From NCBI RefSeq assembly GCF_033807715.1, contig NC_084599.1, positions 29,782,125 to 29,846,124 on the forward strand: a stretch of 64,000 nt of DNA. Direction: 5' to 3'. This document shows, piece by piece, positions 27,163 to 54,410 of the stretch; position 1 is the stretch's first letter; each line of letters begins with the position of its first letter. The notes beneath the pieces are model-generated. The model was given only the letters and a program-made list of their open reading frames with translations, was not told the origin of the DNA and did not search any database. Made by a program: the position numbers and the translations under genes. The stretch comes from Cololabis saira. Lineage: Eukaryota > Chordata > Actinopteri > Beloniformes > Belonidae.

Positions 27163-27650
27163 TAGGGGCTGCAACTAACGACTATTTTGATCGACGATAA
27201 GTCAGCGACTATTGAAACTATTGGTCGACCGTAATCGGCTTATGGATCTCATAAGTGTTAAATGGCTCTTCCTTCTTTAACTCTCAGCTTTTAATTGCAG
27301 GAGGTTGTTTAAATGATGTGATTATTGAAAATAAAAGACAAGAAAGATGGACAATCAATTCAAAAATACATCTTTAAATGAACTTTGCTGCCAGTCGCCG
27401 TGGTGTTGCATCAGCCACTGCCATGTTGTTTACCTGTACTCTATTCTCTGTGTGCAGCTCAGCAGAGAGAGAGAGAGATGCCTCACTCTCTGAAAAACAC
27501 ATGTGGTGACAATATTGTGCATGATGCCATTTTTGGCCGATATAGAAAGGAAGGAAATGATGATGATGATGATGATAATAATATAATAATACATTTTAGA
27601 GATTCGTCACTCTGCTGAAATATATGTAGTCGACATTTAAATTTGTTTCG
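27163..27650. repeat. Partial hAT-like element (left end only)
   Basis: The left terminus taggggctgcaactaacgac is followed by ATCGAC/GTCGAC-type sub-terminal sequence. It resembles a common fish hAT terminus from memory. Its other end is missing or obscured; a (GAT)n run is inside. Confidence 0.4.
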
Positions 27651-27814
27651 GCCACTTCTAGTATCGATTTTTGTTGGTTTTGCCAGTACTCCTACTGGTA
27701 ATAAGATTGGTTGAAAAAAAAACAAAACATAAAAACTGCTTTTTGTTTAATTTTCAACTTTTGTAAACAACGGTTTAAACATTCACTTATAAAAATGAAA
27801 CATTTGATAAGTAA

Positions 27815-27845
<31 letters not shown>

Positions 27846-27939
27846 TGGGTGGATATATGAATAGATGAATAGATAGAAATAGAATACTGTTTAAATCCAT
27901 TACCAAGTCTTCGTAAATAAAATATTCTCAAATTTAAAC

Positions 27940-28563
27940 CAAATATAAAACCTGTGTTTAAAACCTGTGTTCTCAACAACTGAGAATGGTCGCAGATCTG
28001 CTGCCATAATGCACCAGTGACATTAGTTATAGCTTCATCCCGATCTGAATTACTGGCAAAATTCTGTTTAAATGTCACAGGTAGCTGCGTTGACACAGTG
28101 CTGTTTTTTTTCCTTCCAGCATGAATATTCATATTTACGTGGTGCCTTTTCAAATGCGTTATACGGTTTGACGTGATTGCTGTTGAACAATGTCGGCACA
28201 CTGCTCTCGTCTTACCTACTTGTCTTTGTCCGTTGTCGTTTTTCACCGGGAAACCGAAGTGTTCCCAAACAGAAGGTAAAGGAGATAAGGGAGGGTCTTC
28301 AAGCTCCAGCCTCTTGTTTGCATCAGCAATGAAGTCTGCTACCAGGAAAAAAAACCTCACGTGGGAGTCCAGTGCTGACTACAAACTTCCAGTGTGGCAC
28401 TTAAGATGGACATGTGTGGGAACTCAGATTTGAACTATGCTCTGCGTGCAAAACAAGCCTGTTAAATAGCTGCTGTACATTGTATTCGGATCGGTCTGTG
28501 ATCTGTACGTACAGCCCTGTACCGAAACAGTTCCGTACGAATCCATGTAACATTACACCCCTA
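27940..28563 (-). pseudogene. hAT transposase N-terminal fragment with BED zinc finger
   Basis: On the minus strand the frame reads SVWEHFGFPVKN, then KTRAVCRHCSTAITS, RITHLKRHHVNM and SDRDEAITNVTGALWQQICD. The Cys-x2-Cys ... His-x4-His spacing is a BED finger, typical of hAT/ZBED transposases. It ends before the catalytic domain. The outer right end (28563 leftwards on minus) begins taggggtgtaatgtt, a hAT-type terminus. It is not a host gene; a related piece is at 30830-30900. Confidence 0.7.
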
Positions 28564-28812
28564 GTTCTGAGGGTAATTTTGTCTATTTCTAATGATGGAA
28601 AAGCTTTAATCAAAAGTAAGAGAATTGCTATTTAGTTGTTTATTTATAATTGTTGGTGCATAAATTTGCATAGCATGCAAATATAAGAGTCACAAACAAA
28701 ATAAAGATAACAAAATGCTTCGAAATGTGTTTTATTTTGAGTGCCTAAGCAATGTTTTTCTCATCTTCTCTCCCTTGTCCTCCCTGTCTTTCATTTTCCC
28801 TCCCTTTTTCAG

Positions 28813-43496
<14,684 letters not shown>

Positions 43497-45344
43497 AGCC
43501 ACACTCACCCGTGTCTGTCATTTACGTCGCGTGTGCATTCCTGTGAACATAACGAGACGAATGGAAAAAGACAGCACCCTAACACCTGCATGGACATCAG
43601 TCATCTGTCTTTGTTTCACGTGCCCATCTCTTTACCTCTCTGTCCATTCCTCTAACGCTCTGCTCGTCCTTCTTCCCCCATCTGTGGGATTCATCTTTCA
43701 GAGTTGTACCTGAGATTCTGTTTGCAGTTATGTGTGAAACATGTCCACTGTAGTCGAGCCTCGCGTCTCCGCTGCAACAACTTCTTAACGAACAAAGTGT
43801 TTCAAATGTTTTTATGTAAAATATTAGAAAGAATTTATTTTTTGTTTTCCTCAATCTCAATTATTTTAATGGTTCCTTTTGTTCTTGCTGGAGATGATCA
43901 AACTCCCTAATTTTAAAGTTTTATTTGTGTGTCGACACATGTTTGTTTTATTTCTGTGTGTGTGCAAGCGTGTCTGTGGGTGTGTTTGTGTACATGCACT
44001 TTTTTTTGGCTTTTCTGTGCCATCGCACCAGTCCCAGTCTGGATTTAGCTGAGGAGAAGCAGATAAGGAAAACGGAGTCCTCCCGAAGGATAAACGTTCC
44101 CCCATCACTTGAACTAGTTTTGCCTCCTTGATATTGTTTGTATCAATCACAAGAAGCAGAGTTTAACTTCCTGCCAACAAATTTCCACAAAACAGCATCT
44201 AAAACCCTTACGCCTTAACATACGCATGAATATCTAAGTTTTTAGTTCCTAAATAGAAAGAAAAGGTGATTTTGGGAGTTATTTTCAGATGTGGATTCAA
44301 GCAGCAGTTCATTCATTTCCATAAAGCTGATAAACTTGTCGAAAAACAAGTTTAAAAACAGTGAAATTAACTTTAAGAAATATGAAAATATAGTGTTCAA
44401 AGTAGGTCCATTTTGTCTTTTTTTCTTTAAAGCAAGCATTTCTTTAACACGTTAATGAGTCTGCTTCTGGTTGTGTGTATGATTAATATGAAACATCCAA
44501 TTTGAATCTAATTTCATAACTCATTAACCGATCTTTGACGTGAAGCAATAATAGACACACTACACAATACACTACACATTTTTTTTCTAGCATTTGTTGG
44601 CAGAAAGATGCTCAAGAATATCATCAGCTTTCGTTTCTGTGCTTAAAATGTTAAACCTGAAACGAGGTTTTTTTTACACGATTCTCACTCATATCATGTA
44701 AATTCTCATATTGTTCTCTTAACTCTCTATTGAATCTGTTGTGCAGCTTTCATGGTGACATGTTCTTTGTTTGCGTCTGCTATTAAAAACTCAGCACAAG
44801 TTTTCGCTGACTTTATGATTGCATCAGACCTCCGCTGCCGGTTATTTAACAGTTGTCAGTTAAATATTGTCACGTTGTTTGCAGCGGCATCACGTTGGGC
44901 AGCCAAACGCTGCCTGGCTGAAAGCCGGGACTTACAGAAACAGCTTCGCTGCTGATGTTATCAGTTCTTACACTGTTGGCAAGGAAACGTGACGAACATG
45001 AAGGCTGCTGAATGCACAGAAGGTCTTCGTTATGACATTAAAACACAAAAAAGGCTGATCTTTGTTCTCAATGTGCTGCGCTGCTGATAATGACTCTAAA
45101 CTGAGAGTCTGAAATCAAAAGGTTTCAAATCTTAGTCTTAGTTTAACAGCAGGTGGTGTATAATGATTTATTATGGTCTGAATAATGGCATAAACAGACA
45201 AACTGCAGGAAACTCACGCTTGCATTTGGCTTTTTATTTTTATTTTTTAAACAATAAGTCACTTACTGTACATCCCCTTCGAAGGAAACTACAGAAGAAT
45301 TTCTCTGTTAGAATGTGTTAACTCAACACTTTCTCTCTTGTGTT

Positions 45345-45347
<3 letters not shown>
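43497..45347 (+). other. fnbp1l: 3' UTR of the VTYI-ending fnbp1l form, or intron of the KGS form
   Basis: This sequence follows the stop codon at 43494-43496. No ORF with recognisable homology and no transposon signature was seen. No canonical AATAAA was seen soon after the stop, so transcripts reading through may use the distal signals near 49.4 kb. Confidence 0.5.

Positions 45348-45389
<42 letters not shown>
45348..45389. repeat. (GT)21 just upstream of the fnbp1l alternative acceptor
   Basis: 42 nt of GT ending 30 nt before exon 45420. A short pyrimidine-rich stretch (ctctctcctct) separates it from the AG. Confidence 0.95.
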
Positions 45390-45391
<2 letters not shown>

Positions 45392-45419
45392 ACTGGCTCT
45401 CTCCTCTATGTGACTGCAG

Positions 45420-48400
45420 GTTCCTGAGGGCTGCAGAGTGGCCGGGCGATTTGATTGGCTGGTGGAGGGCTCACGCTGGTTGCTGATTATTGGTGGTGGG
45501 GGTAATTGTGACACCGGGTAGGGGGTTAAACAGGGCTGCAAGAGAGGTCTGCATGTCTGCATGCTCACTTACCGACAATCAGCGAAGCAAAACAGAAGAG
45601 ATGAACATGCAAATATGTAGTTGACATCCTCATGTAGGATCCTTATTCATATTCAGGAGAGCCAGAGCAGCAGAGAGGGACAGCTCTCAGACGACAGGTG
45701 ACGAAAAAACCTCCACTTTACTAACATCCAAACTTCTGTTAAGGCTTCAGGGGAAGGTTGTTTATGAAGTCTGTTTTAGATAAAAACAACATAAAATGTA
45801 ACTTCACTAGAGACTACAGCTTCTTGAAAGATCAGCTTCTTTCACAGATTTAACTGCTGTTTCTTTTCCCCGTTGATTGATCCTGGTCAGAAGCCAGCAC
45901 CAAATGATCAGCAAGAAAATGCATTCGTGTCCAGAGAATTTAAATGTTAGACAAGAATTATGTGAATCAGATGATCCACGGCCCGAGAGAAAAATCTGCA
46001 TACATTGATCTGCCAGAATGATCCAAATTTCCCAGTTATTTAAACGAAATCTGATCATTTTGCATGATTAGTGGCTTTTGCTTTGTTTTGCTTCTCTTCC
46101 CTCCAGTGGTTTAACTGCTGCTGAGTGAAGAATTAGCATTTTGGCAATAATTATTGATCTTCACAGCGGTGCAGAATTATTGTTGCCACATTTAATTTTA
46201 AACCATATTCAAAACAGACAGTTCAACAACTGAGAAAACGACAGGCAGCAAAGCAAACTAGTAAAGCAAACTCTTTAAGCTGCCAGTTTAGTTTCCGTGC
46301 TCTTCCAGGTTGAGTTGCTGCAGAGAAGTTTTAGAGAATCACACCAGCTGGAGATTGTTACCTTCCTGTCACTAAGCTGTTGAATACTTGCTGCATGTCT
46401 CCCACAGGAACAAGCAAAAGAAAAACCTGCCGTATTTTCAGAGATAAACAGAACTTGTAAATGAGCTTGAGGGGGTGCAGAAATCGTCTCTTATGGGATG
46501 GAGCTTCTCACCTGTCTGTTGTGGCCTAAAACAATAACTGGCCTTTTTAGATGTTAATCAATCGGCTCTGGTGCTGCTGAGCAGATTGTTTGGGGGGAGA
46601 AGAGTGTTTAAGCTGACCTTTTTGAAGGTTAATCTCGTTACCCTCACAGTATTTCCACTCCCAGATTTTTTGAACAGCTCAAGATGACAGAAAAACAACA
46701 GACTTTAGAGCAGTTTTCAGTCACGTACTCATCCTGTATTTATTTCTGACACTAACACCATCAGTGCCGCTGTGCTCCAACTCATTCCTCTCGTCATCTG
46801 TGCTCTGTTGGTGATGTCTGCCTGCCTGAGCCGCTCTGCTCCTCATGCCTGCCTTCACCCTCATCCAGAAGCATGTTTTTAACGTGTCCCAGACAGGTTG
46901 TCTCATCAGTGTGTTTGTGGAACTCCGGCTGTGACTTGTCCTGTTGTCATGTTGCTCTAATGAAGCATGAGTGTTTTTTATGCCTGCGTAATGTCAGAGT
47001 TGCTTAGGCACATAGGACTTTCAGATGAATACAGGACCTCTCTTCGTCCCTGTCTCTCCGCCTCTTTCCTTTTCCTCCTCGGGTGTCATTCCAGCAGCTG
47101 ACCAGCAGATGGAGACCTTCCCTGTCCAAACCACTACTCAGTTCCAGCCGGACTGAGACACTTTTAAAAACACCAAACTACCAAGAGGAGCTCCAGACTC
47201 TGCCTTAATCCTCTTTTCTCTCTTTTTTTTTTTTCTGGTGGAATTTTTAACACCGTGTTCTTCTGCCTGACTACATCTCCCATCAGCCACTTGGACTCAC
47301 CTCCTCTGGGAAGAGAGACTCGGTGGTTTCCATGAAAAGTTTTTATTCCATGTAATCAGTTGTACTTGTGAATGTGACGACACGCACGCATGTAGCAGCG
47401 ACCTGTACGGAAAGCCAAATGGGCCAAAAAAAAACTAACTAAAAACAAAAAAAAAAGACCTGTGCCAGTTTGGCTTTAACATGTACACATGCGCACGTGT
47501 TATATGCGTGATATTAGTTTTTAACCATTGAATGATTTGTACATATTCACATGTTATGTCATTCTGAATGTGTTTCCATGGTGATTGTTTTTGTGTTTGT
47601 TTAACCCTTTTCATGGGAGACAACAAGGTTTGGATTGAACCGATGCACTTTGCCCTGATGTACTACAGCATTTGAACCTGATTAAATGAAAGAGTGAATG
47701 AATGCACGTGGGAATGTGTGATGATTGCTGTGAGATGTGCAAACTTTTTGAATGACCACTAAAAAAAATGGCTCTAATTTTTCCTCCTGATGGGTTTTAT
47801 ACTTTTTGTAACTCTTGATGAGAAATTAATTTTTTTTTTTTTATGCATGATTTTCTAGATTCTTTGAATTCATTCATCTCTGTGGTGATTGTTTTTTAAA
47901 ATTTCTTTTATAAATTCCTTACATCATCCTGTTTGATAACTGACATAAAAAGTTACATGTTGAGGCTATTTAAGATTAAAACTGCCGCTTACGAATCCTA
48001 TCATATCAGACTCGTATAACCAGCAGGTGGTCGCGCTTTAGTTTCTTCCATGAAGCTGTGAAATGTGCAGAACGATGCTGTAGGTGTTACTTGAACTTCT
48101 TTTTTCTTCTTTGTGTCACAAAGCTGACCGTTTTGCCATCAATGTTGGTGAAATCCACATCCTGAAACTTTTTCCCTGTGGTCTTGATATAAAGCCAACT
48201 TGCTGCCATATTCGTGACCGTGCTGGCAGTATGAGCATATAAGTCACAAGATGTTAACCAAGACTCCCGTGGGGGTGCAAAATGAAAGAAACTCCATCGT
48301 TTTTGTTTTTTTTCAGTCAGTTTTTGTATTTTACGATGTTTTGTTTGAAATTACTGAGATCCAACCACATGTCTTGTTCTGACCTACTTCTGGCCTTTCT

Positions 48401-49440
48401 TCTTTTTTCAGTTGTAATGCAGTCATAACCTTAAATCCAGTTCCTCTTCGTTATCTGTGACATCAACAAAATGTCCTTCATTGCTTATTTATTTTTTAAC
48501 TGAAAAGTCCATAAAATATCAAAAGTTGATGTCTTCCAAGTTGCTGGTTTTCCAGAGCAGATGGTGCAAAGACCTGCGAGTTCCAGTAATTAGAATCCAT
48601 TCTGATGCGAGAGGCTGCAACAAGTGAATATTTGTACATATTTGCTTGATTAATTCAGCACTAAACCTAAATCCCTACGTCGATGTAATACATTTGTGTG
48701 TGAGATTCTTTTTTTGTTGTGGAGTTGATAAAATGTTAGTGACATGAGATTAAACACTTGTTTGTTGACTACAGAGATTTTTTTTTTAAACTCAAGTAAA
48801 TCATGTAAACTTTTAAAGAGACGTTTACTCCATATTTATTTGTTTTTCCTCTCAGCCGGTCCTTGCAGGGACATTTCGGAGTGTACTGTCTGTTCAAGTA
48901 AAGCTGCTGTTTATCAACATATATCATTTGCAAAGCAGCAAATAAACCCAGTCGATTTATATAAAGCATCTATCAGTAATATGCTATATATAAGACTGTA
49001 TTTTAACTCTATCATGCAAAATTATAGCATAAATTGGCTTTGCTGATCAACTTAAGATAAGACTTGTACAAACATTTGTGTACTGACAGCCACTGTGAGC
49101 GTGACGTCACTTCAGTCCGGACGTCTTCTAGACATTCCTGTTTTATTTTGTAACTTATGACGTGTACTTTGGAAACTTTGTACCCCAAATGTTCATGTAA
49201 AGATCCTTCAGCTGTTTAAATGGAGAAAAATCAGGCAGCAGCAGGTACAAGGTGCTTTAGTGGGATATTAACTTGTAAATCTGTTTTAACCTCGTTGTAA
49301 CCAATGGCAGTACTTCTCTCTCCATTTCTTGTGCACATCTTTACTTTGAATGTTGTTAGACACTTTGTGATCAAATGCTTTTTTTTCTTTCCTTATTGCT
49401 AAATATTGTTCTAATAAAATAAGCAGCAATAAAAATGAAA
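45420..49440 (+). CDS. fnbp1l: fnbp1l alternative last exon: two codons (KGS end) then long 3' UTR
   Basis: The acceptor tgactgcag ends at 45419. Joining 43476 to 45420 gives GGT TCC TGA, so the protein would end NSKGS. That is the C-terminus I recall for a mammalian FNBP1L isoform. Only 45420-45427 is coding; the rest would be 3' UTR. A (GT)21 tract lies 30 nt before the acceptor. Candidate poly(A) signals AATAAA lie at 48938, 49413 and 49428. The exon's 3' limit is inferred from the last of these. No other ORF with recognisable homology lies in the span. Confidence 0.7.
49413..49433 (+). promoter_or_regulatory. fnbp1l: Candidate fnbp1l poly(A) signals (two overlapping-range AATAAA)
   Basis: AATAAA occurs at 49413-49418 and 49428-49433 in an AT-rich stretch. 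No other plus-strand gene lies upstream, so these are the best candidates for the distal fnbp1l 3' end. Another AATAAA is at 48938-48943. Confidence 0.5.
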
Positions 49441-50206
49441 AGAAGTGGGTCATTTTAATTTTTGGAAGCAGAAAAGTGACAGACCTGAACAAACTTTAAC
49501 CTGTTTATTGACACCTGGGCTTTGGGAATAGGTCGGTACAGAGTATTGATCCGAAGTTAGATTGCCATATGAAATACACGAAATACATGTTTATTGGTTT
49601 CTAAATTATACAAATTTTGCTTCATAATGGATATATTGATTGTGTTCTTTAAATTATGAATGTATTATATAAAACCTTTTTTATATAGTTATGAGTGGTT
49701 TCATAAATTAATGTCTAAATATGATACATCTGGTATATGATTGATGAACCGATGAAACCTTTTTACAATTATTACATTAAGAAGATAAGAACATGTTAGA
49801 TAAATAAATCCAGATATTGAAATGCAACCACAAATCCACAAAATGGCATTTACATTTTAAATTTAAGCATCTGTTGTAAATTTGACAGCATTTTCTTTAG
49901 TCTTTTAGCTGACGTGAAATATGTTGAGTCTAGTGTTGTTTGGAGAGGCACATTTCCAACCTGGGGAACGTTTCATTACGCAGCGAAATCCAGCGTTTTC
50001 AGTGACTAATGTTGCTGTTCTACAGTACATGAATTCCCCATTTCTGTCCCTCTTTGTTCTGGATCTCTGCTTTTCTTTGGGAAATTACTTTTAGTTTTCC
50101 TGCTGAGGGTTTCCAGCCTAATTAAAGCCACGTTGGTGACGTCACGCTGCTGCGCCACAGGAGCTGTCCAGCAATCCACGTGCTGCTGCTTCACCAGACT
50201 CCAACC

Positions 50207-50291
<85 letters not shown>

Positions 50292-50945
50292 CATCCTGAT
50301 TCTTTTTATAAAGTCACAAGGTATTGGATGGTGCATAGAAGTAAATACTTACTGTTACCCTTATTTTCAGCAATATTTGAGTATTTCAAGTATTTTGTTG
50401 TTGGAACAACTTTAGTTTTGAGTGAGAACACAAACTGTTTGCAGTAAAAAGCCAATGTCAGCACCGGACATTGGAATAATGCGGAAATTACTTATTTGAA
50501 ACCGTCTTCATGCAAAAGGAAGAGGTACATTAAAAAACACATATAGACAAACAAAACACACACTCTCCTATGCTCAATTTACAATCACCAAGTTATCTAT
50601 TATGCATGCTTGTTGACGGTTGGAAAATCTCATGCAAGGAGGGAAAATAATTAGTGTTTATGACAAAATTGCTCCTGATCACATTGTATTTTGCTGCAGG
50701 CCCACTGTCTGCCATTGCTGATGCTCATTGCCATTTGCTGCAAACATATATTCTGTTCATAACTGCTTCGAATTAGTAATGAAAGTTTATACTCTAATAA
50801 CAGACGTCTCAGTTTAACTGGAATGTTCTTTTAATACTCGGCACCAACAACTGGAAACATATTCATTTCTGTTTTGCACCATCTGTGTTTTAAGTAGCTT
50901 ATCAGCACTTCATAAATCAAGATGACCACCTCACATCATAAATTG
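49441..50945. other. Intergenic gap between convergent fnbp1l and bcar3
   Basis: About 1.5 kb separates the last candidate fnbp1l poly(A) signals from the last candidate bcar3 ones. Apart from the (TA)40 tract at 50211-50290, I see no gene, RNA gene or transposon. Confidence 0.5.
50211..50290. repeat. (TA)40 microsatellite in the intergenic gap
   Basis: Uninterrupted TA run between the convergent genes; it can form a hairpin in either transcript's read-through. Confidence 0.95.
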
Positions 50946-51936
50946 TATTTATTAAATCTGATCACAGAAGTTCACAATATAAACATAAAAATTCAACATC
51001 TTTTTTTTACATTCTACAGAAACTATGTACAGTCAATTATTAACATGCTTTAAATATGTACAGCTTCAGTCTCACTTAATACATTTTATTCATATTTATT
51101 TTTGTGTCAATAAAAATAAAATATATTCATAGGTGCAGAAAGTTTGTGCCTGATTTCTGCTGCTGTGTAAATGTAATGGTGACTTATGAATTCTTTTATT
51201 CTGACTATCTGAGGAAATGGTGCTTTTTTATTATAGTAGACAACACTTCAGTCATTTATAATATTATTAAACAGCATTATTTCTGTTTGGAGAGTCCCTG
51301 GAAGGGCCACACATGTCCTGTTAAAAATTACATTTCTGGATCGGCACGTCCCTTGAAGACTCTGCTGTCTGCTCTCAGTTTGACAGGAGACATTATTTTA
51401 GTCGTGTTAAAGGCAGATTCTTTTTAATCCCCTTAGGTAGCTGAAAGATGTATGGCCTGCGTCTTCTGATCTAAGAAATGTTAAATGGTGATTAATTCAT
51501 GAAAAAACCTGACCTGGTAAGTTAAGCACAACCATTTCAGCTACAACTTTTTTTTTGTTTTTTTATATGTATGAGCAGCATATTCTGTGTGACCTGTAAC
51601 TGTGATACATGCTGTGCAGACAGTGTAATATGGAGCTACATAATTAAAAAGTAACCTTGGCAGCAAGACCTGGACTCACGTTCTACAGCAGGCCAGAGAG
51701 AGGGACTCCTCTCTGGAAAGATCTCTGACCAGGTCTTTTCTCACCGGTTGAGACTTTTACTTGCCAGGAACTACAGTATGTCCCACTACCATAAAGAGCT
51801 CTGTGAGTTGCTCACGCAGTGCTGCCGGCACGAACCCCAACTTCCTGCCTTGCTGATCAGAGCGTTCCTCTCTGGTTTCTGATCAACCCCATGTCTCTTT
51901 GCTGCGCACCAAGTCCAATGTTGCATTTGTATTTGC
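50946..51936 (-). other. bcar3: Probable bcar3 3' UTR with poly(A) signals
   Basis: This follows the bcar3 stop on the minus strand. On the plus strand TTTATT, read as AATAAA on minus, occurs at 51095-51100, 51085-51090 and 50948-50953. The exact 3' end is inferred. No repeat or coding signature is seen. Confidence 0.55.
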
Positions 51937-52115
51937 TCAGATTAAGGTTTGCACATTAGGTGGCGGCTCTAGTTTCCGTGACAACGCCGTGAGGATGAGG
52001 TTGAATTTGTTGTAGCGATCTGATTGGTTGACCGCCGCTCCGCGGCTTCCCCACAGCAGCCGCAGTTGGAAGTCAGTCTTAAACACTTCGAGCAGGTCTT
52101 CATCGCAGTGAAAAC
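51937..52115 (-). CDS. bcar3: bcar3 last coding exon with stop
   Basis: On the minus strand the acceptor is cttcttctag. The exon encodes FHCDEDLLEVFKTDFQLRLL, WGSRGAAVNQSDRYNKFNLI and LTALSRKLEPPPNVQTLI; the stop TGA is at 51939-51937. RLLWGS.GA..NQ..RY.KFN.ILTALSRKLEPP is the conserved C-terminus that helps form the p130Cas interface (family knowledge). Confidence 0.97.
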
Positions 52116-54375
52116 CTAGAAGAAGAAAAAAAATTAATAAACAAACTGAAACAAAAAAACTGACATGGATATGTTCTATTTTTGCATGCTGTTACCATTT
52201 AAGATCTTCTGTGCGTGCGTTGTGTAGCTCTGTGTGTTGTGAGCAACGTCGCGTGCAGCCTCCAGGTGGTGCAGCATGATGTCGCATCCCTGGTCGCTGG
52301 TCTCCCAGAGCTCCGCCCCCTCAGGTGTGATGGACGGACGCTCCATCAGGGTGAGGAGAGGAAGCAGGAGCGGGACGCAGACCACTGCAGGAGAGGCGGC
52401 TGCAGAGGAATCACAACCAAAGCTTAGTAGGAGAGAAGTTTATAATTGACAAATGAAAATGAAAGAAAAAGAGACTTAACTCCCTGAATGATACTGAACT
52501 GTTCTTATACCTCATTTCACACAAAGTGAGACACATTTACTATTTTATGATACTATAACTCTCTGAAATATTGTACATACATATATTCAATCAATTTTCA
52601 TTCTGCAAAAAAGAGCCATAAGAATAATCAGTAGAAAACGATATAGAGATCCAACAAATCCATTATTCCTTCAGTTAAAATTGTTGAAATTTCACAAATT
52701 AGTAGACTATAGTATTCTGCAAATTATGTTTAAAGCTCATAAAAAAACTTTACCAATCAACATTCAGAAAAGATTTGAAAAAAGAGAAAGCAAGTATAAC
52801 TTAAAAGGAACAGAGATTTTTTTTAAAAACCAAGATTCAGGACAAAATTGATGGAACGTTGTGTTTCTGTGAAAGGAATCAGTTTATGGAACAATCTGAA
52901 TAAAGAAAACAAAGAATCCAAATCAAACATTACATTCAAAAGAACAATTAAAGCCTGTATGTTAAGTAAATATAATGCAATATGTTAGTTAAGTTTGACA
53001 TACCCATAGACGGCGGTAATTTTATTTTATTTTTATTTTTTTATTTACTTAGTTGTCGTTTTTTTAAATTTGTAATTTATGTCATTTGTGAATTTATTTC
53101 TTGGAAAAAGGAGCAGATCAGATAAGAATCTTCTTCTTTCTGCTCCTTTTTCATTCAGTTTGTGAACATTTGTATTTTTATTGAATTGTTTAATTTTTTT
53201 GAATGAAATAAAGAATAAAATGAAATGAAAAACATTTCTAAAATACTGTATTCTCTTTTAGCCGTATGTCACCAGTTAGATCACTGACGTGGCTTGGATA
53301 AGCGTCTAAGGGATGTTGAGTGTGTTTTTCCTGGTACCTGTGCCTTCATACAGGTTCTTGTAGAAAGGTTTGAGGACTTTCTCGTAGCTGATGGCAGTCT
53401 GTGTGAAGTTCCTTCGCAGAGCCGTCCAAGTTTCCTCCAAACGACTGATCTGAACAATCAACAGCAAACACCAACTCAGGCTTCAAATAAAAAAAACAAC
53501 CATCTACTTTTAGAACATCCTGGAACATAATGATCATTTATATGTTTGAAAGAAGAAGTTTTCAGTTGTCAGAACACCGCCCTCGCTTTAAAGCACGGGG
53601 GAGGCAGCATCATGCTGTGGGGCTGATTTGCTGCAGGAGGGACTGGTGCACTTCCCTAAATCTGAAGATATCAGCCACAAAGTTAAAGCTTGGGTGTTCA
53701 TGAGTCTTCCAAGTGGACAAGGACCTAAAGGATATCCCCGACGAGGTTGCAAAGTTCTTTGAAGACAAAAAGTACTGGAGTATAGATTGTAGAAGATTTG
53801 TGTGTGGCACTGAAAAGGCATGTGAAAGTAAGAAAGCCCACGAGCTGGCCTCATCTGCAGTTGTCCTAATGGACAAGATTATCACAAGATGTTGTGAAAA
53901 GCTTTTTGAGGGCCACCCAAAATGTTTGTTTCAATAAACAGTTGAAAGACAATTCACTTCTGACTTTTTATTTTACAAATAAATTCCTCGACATACAATC
54001 AGACATGGAGCAAAAAGTTGGTGTCTGTGTTTTCCCCCTCCCACTATTTTTCATTAAATGCTTTCCTGCTGTTTAACTACTTTTTGTTTCTCTTGTTTCA
54101 CCGTCTGCAGGAGTCATGGTTGTGTTACCTGCGGCAGGTCCAGAGCTTTCATCATGGCCGTGAAGGCGAACAGGTCACCCACCGCGTCCTTCAGCTCCAT
54201 GGCTACGAGAATTATGCGATTCAAGGTGGACGCTCGCTCCTCTACGCTGCCTGTGCATCCCAGAATATCCACAGCAACGCCGATCGCCATGGTGTGATGC
54301 CTGGGAGACAGAGAGGAGGGAAAAGGTGGATCATTAACACCACCTCACTGGAATATTGATAATATAATACATTGA

Positions 54376-54410
<35 letters not shown>

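Noticed and set aside
27692..28360. 222-codon minus frame with a zinc finger, as a host ZBED-type gene
   Set aside because: The BED finger is followed by unrelated sequence, a (TG)n tract and no catalytic or dimerisation domain; hAT-type terminal sequence lies just upstream. It is a transposon fragment.
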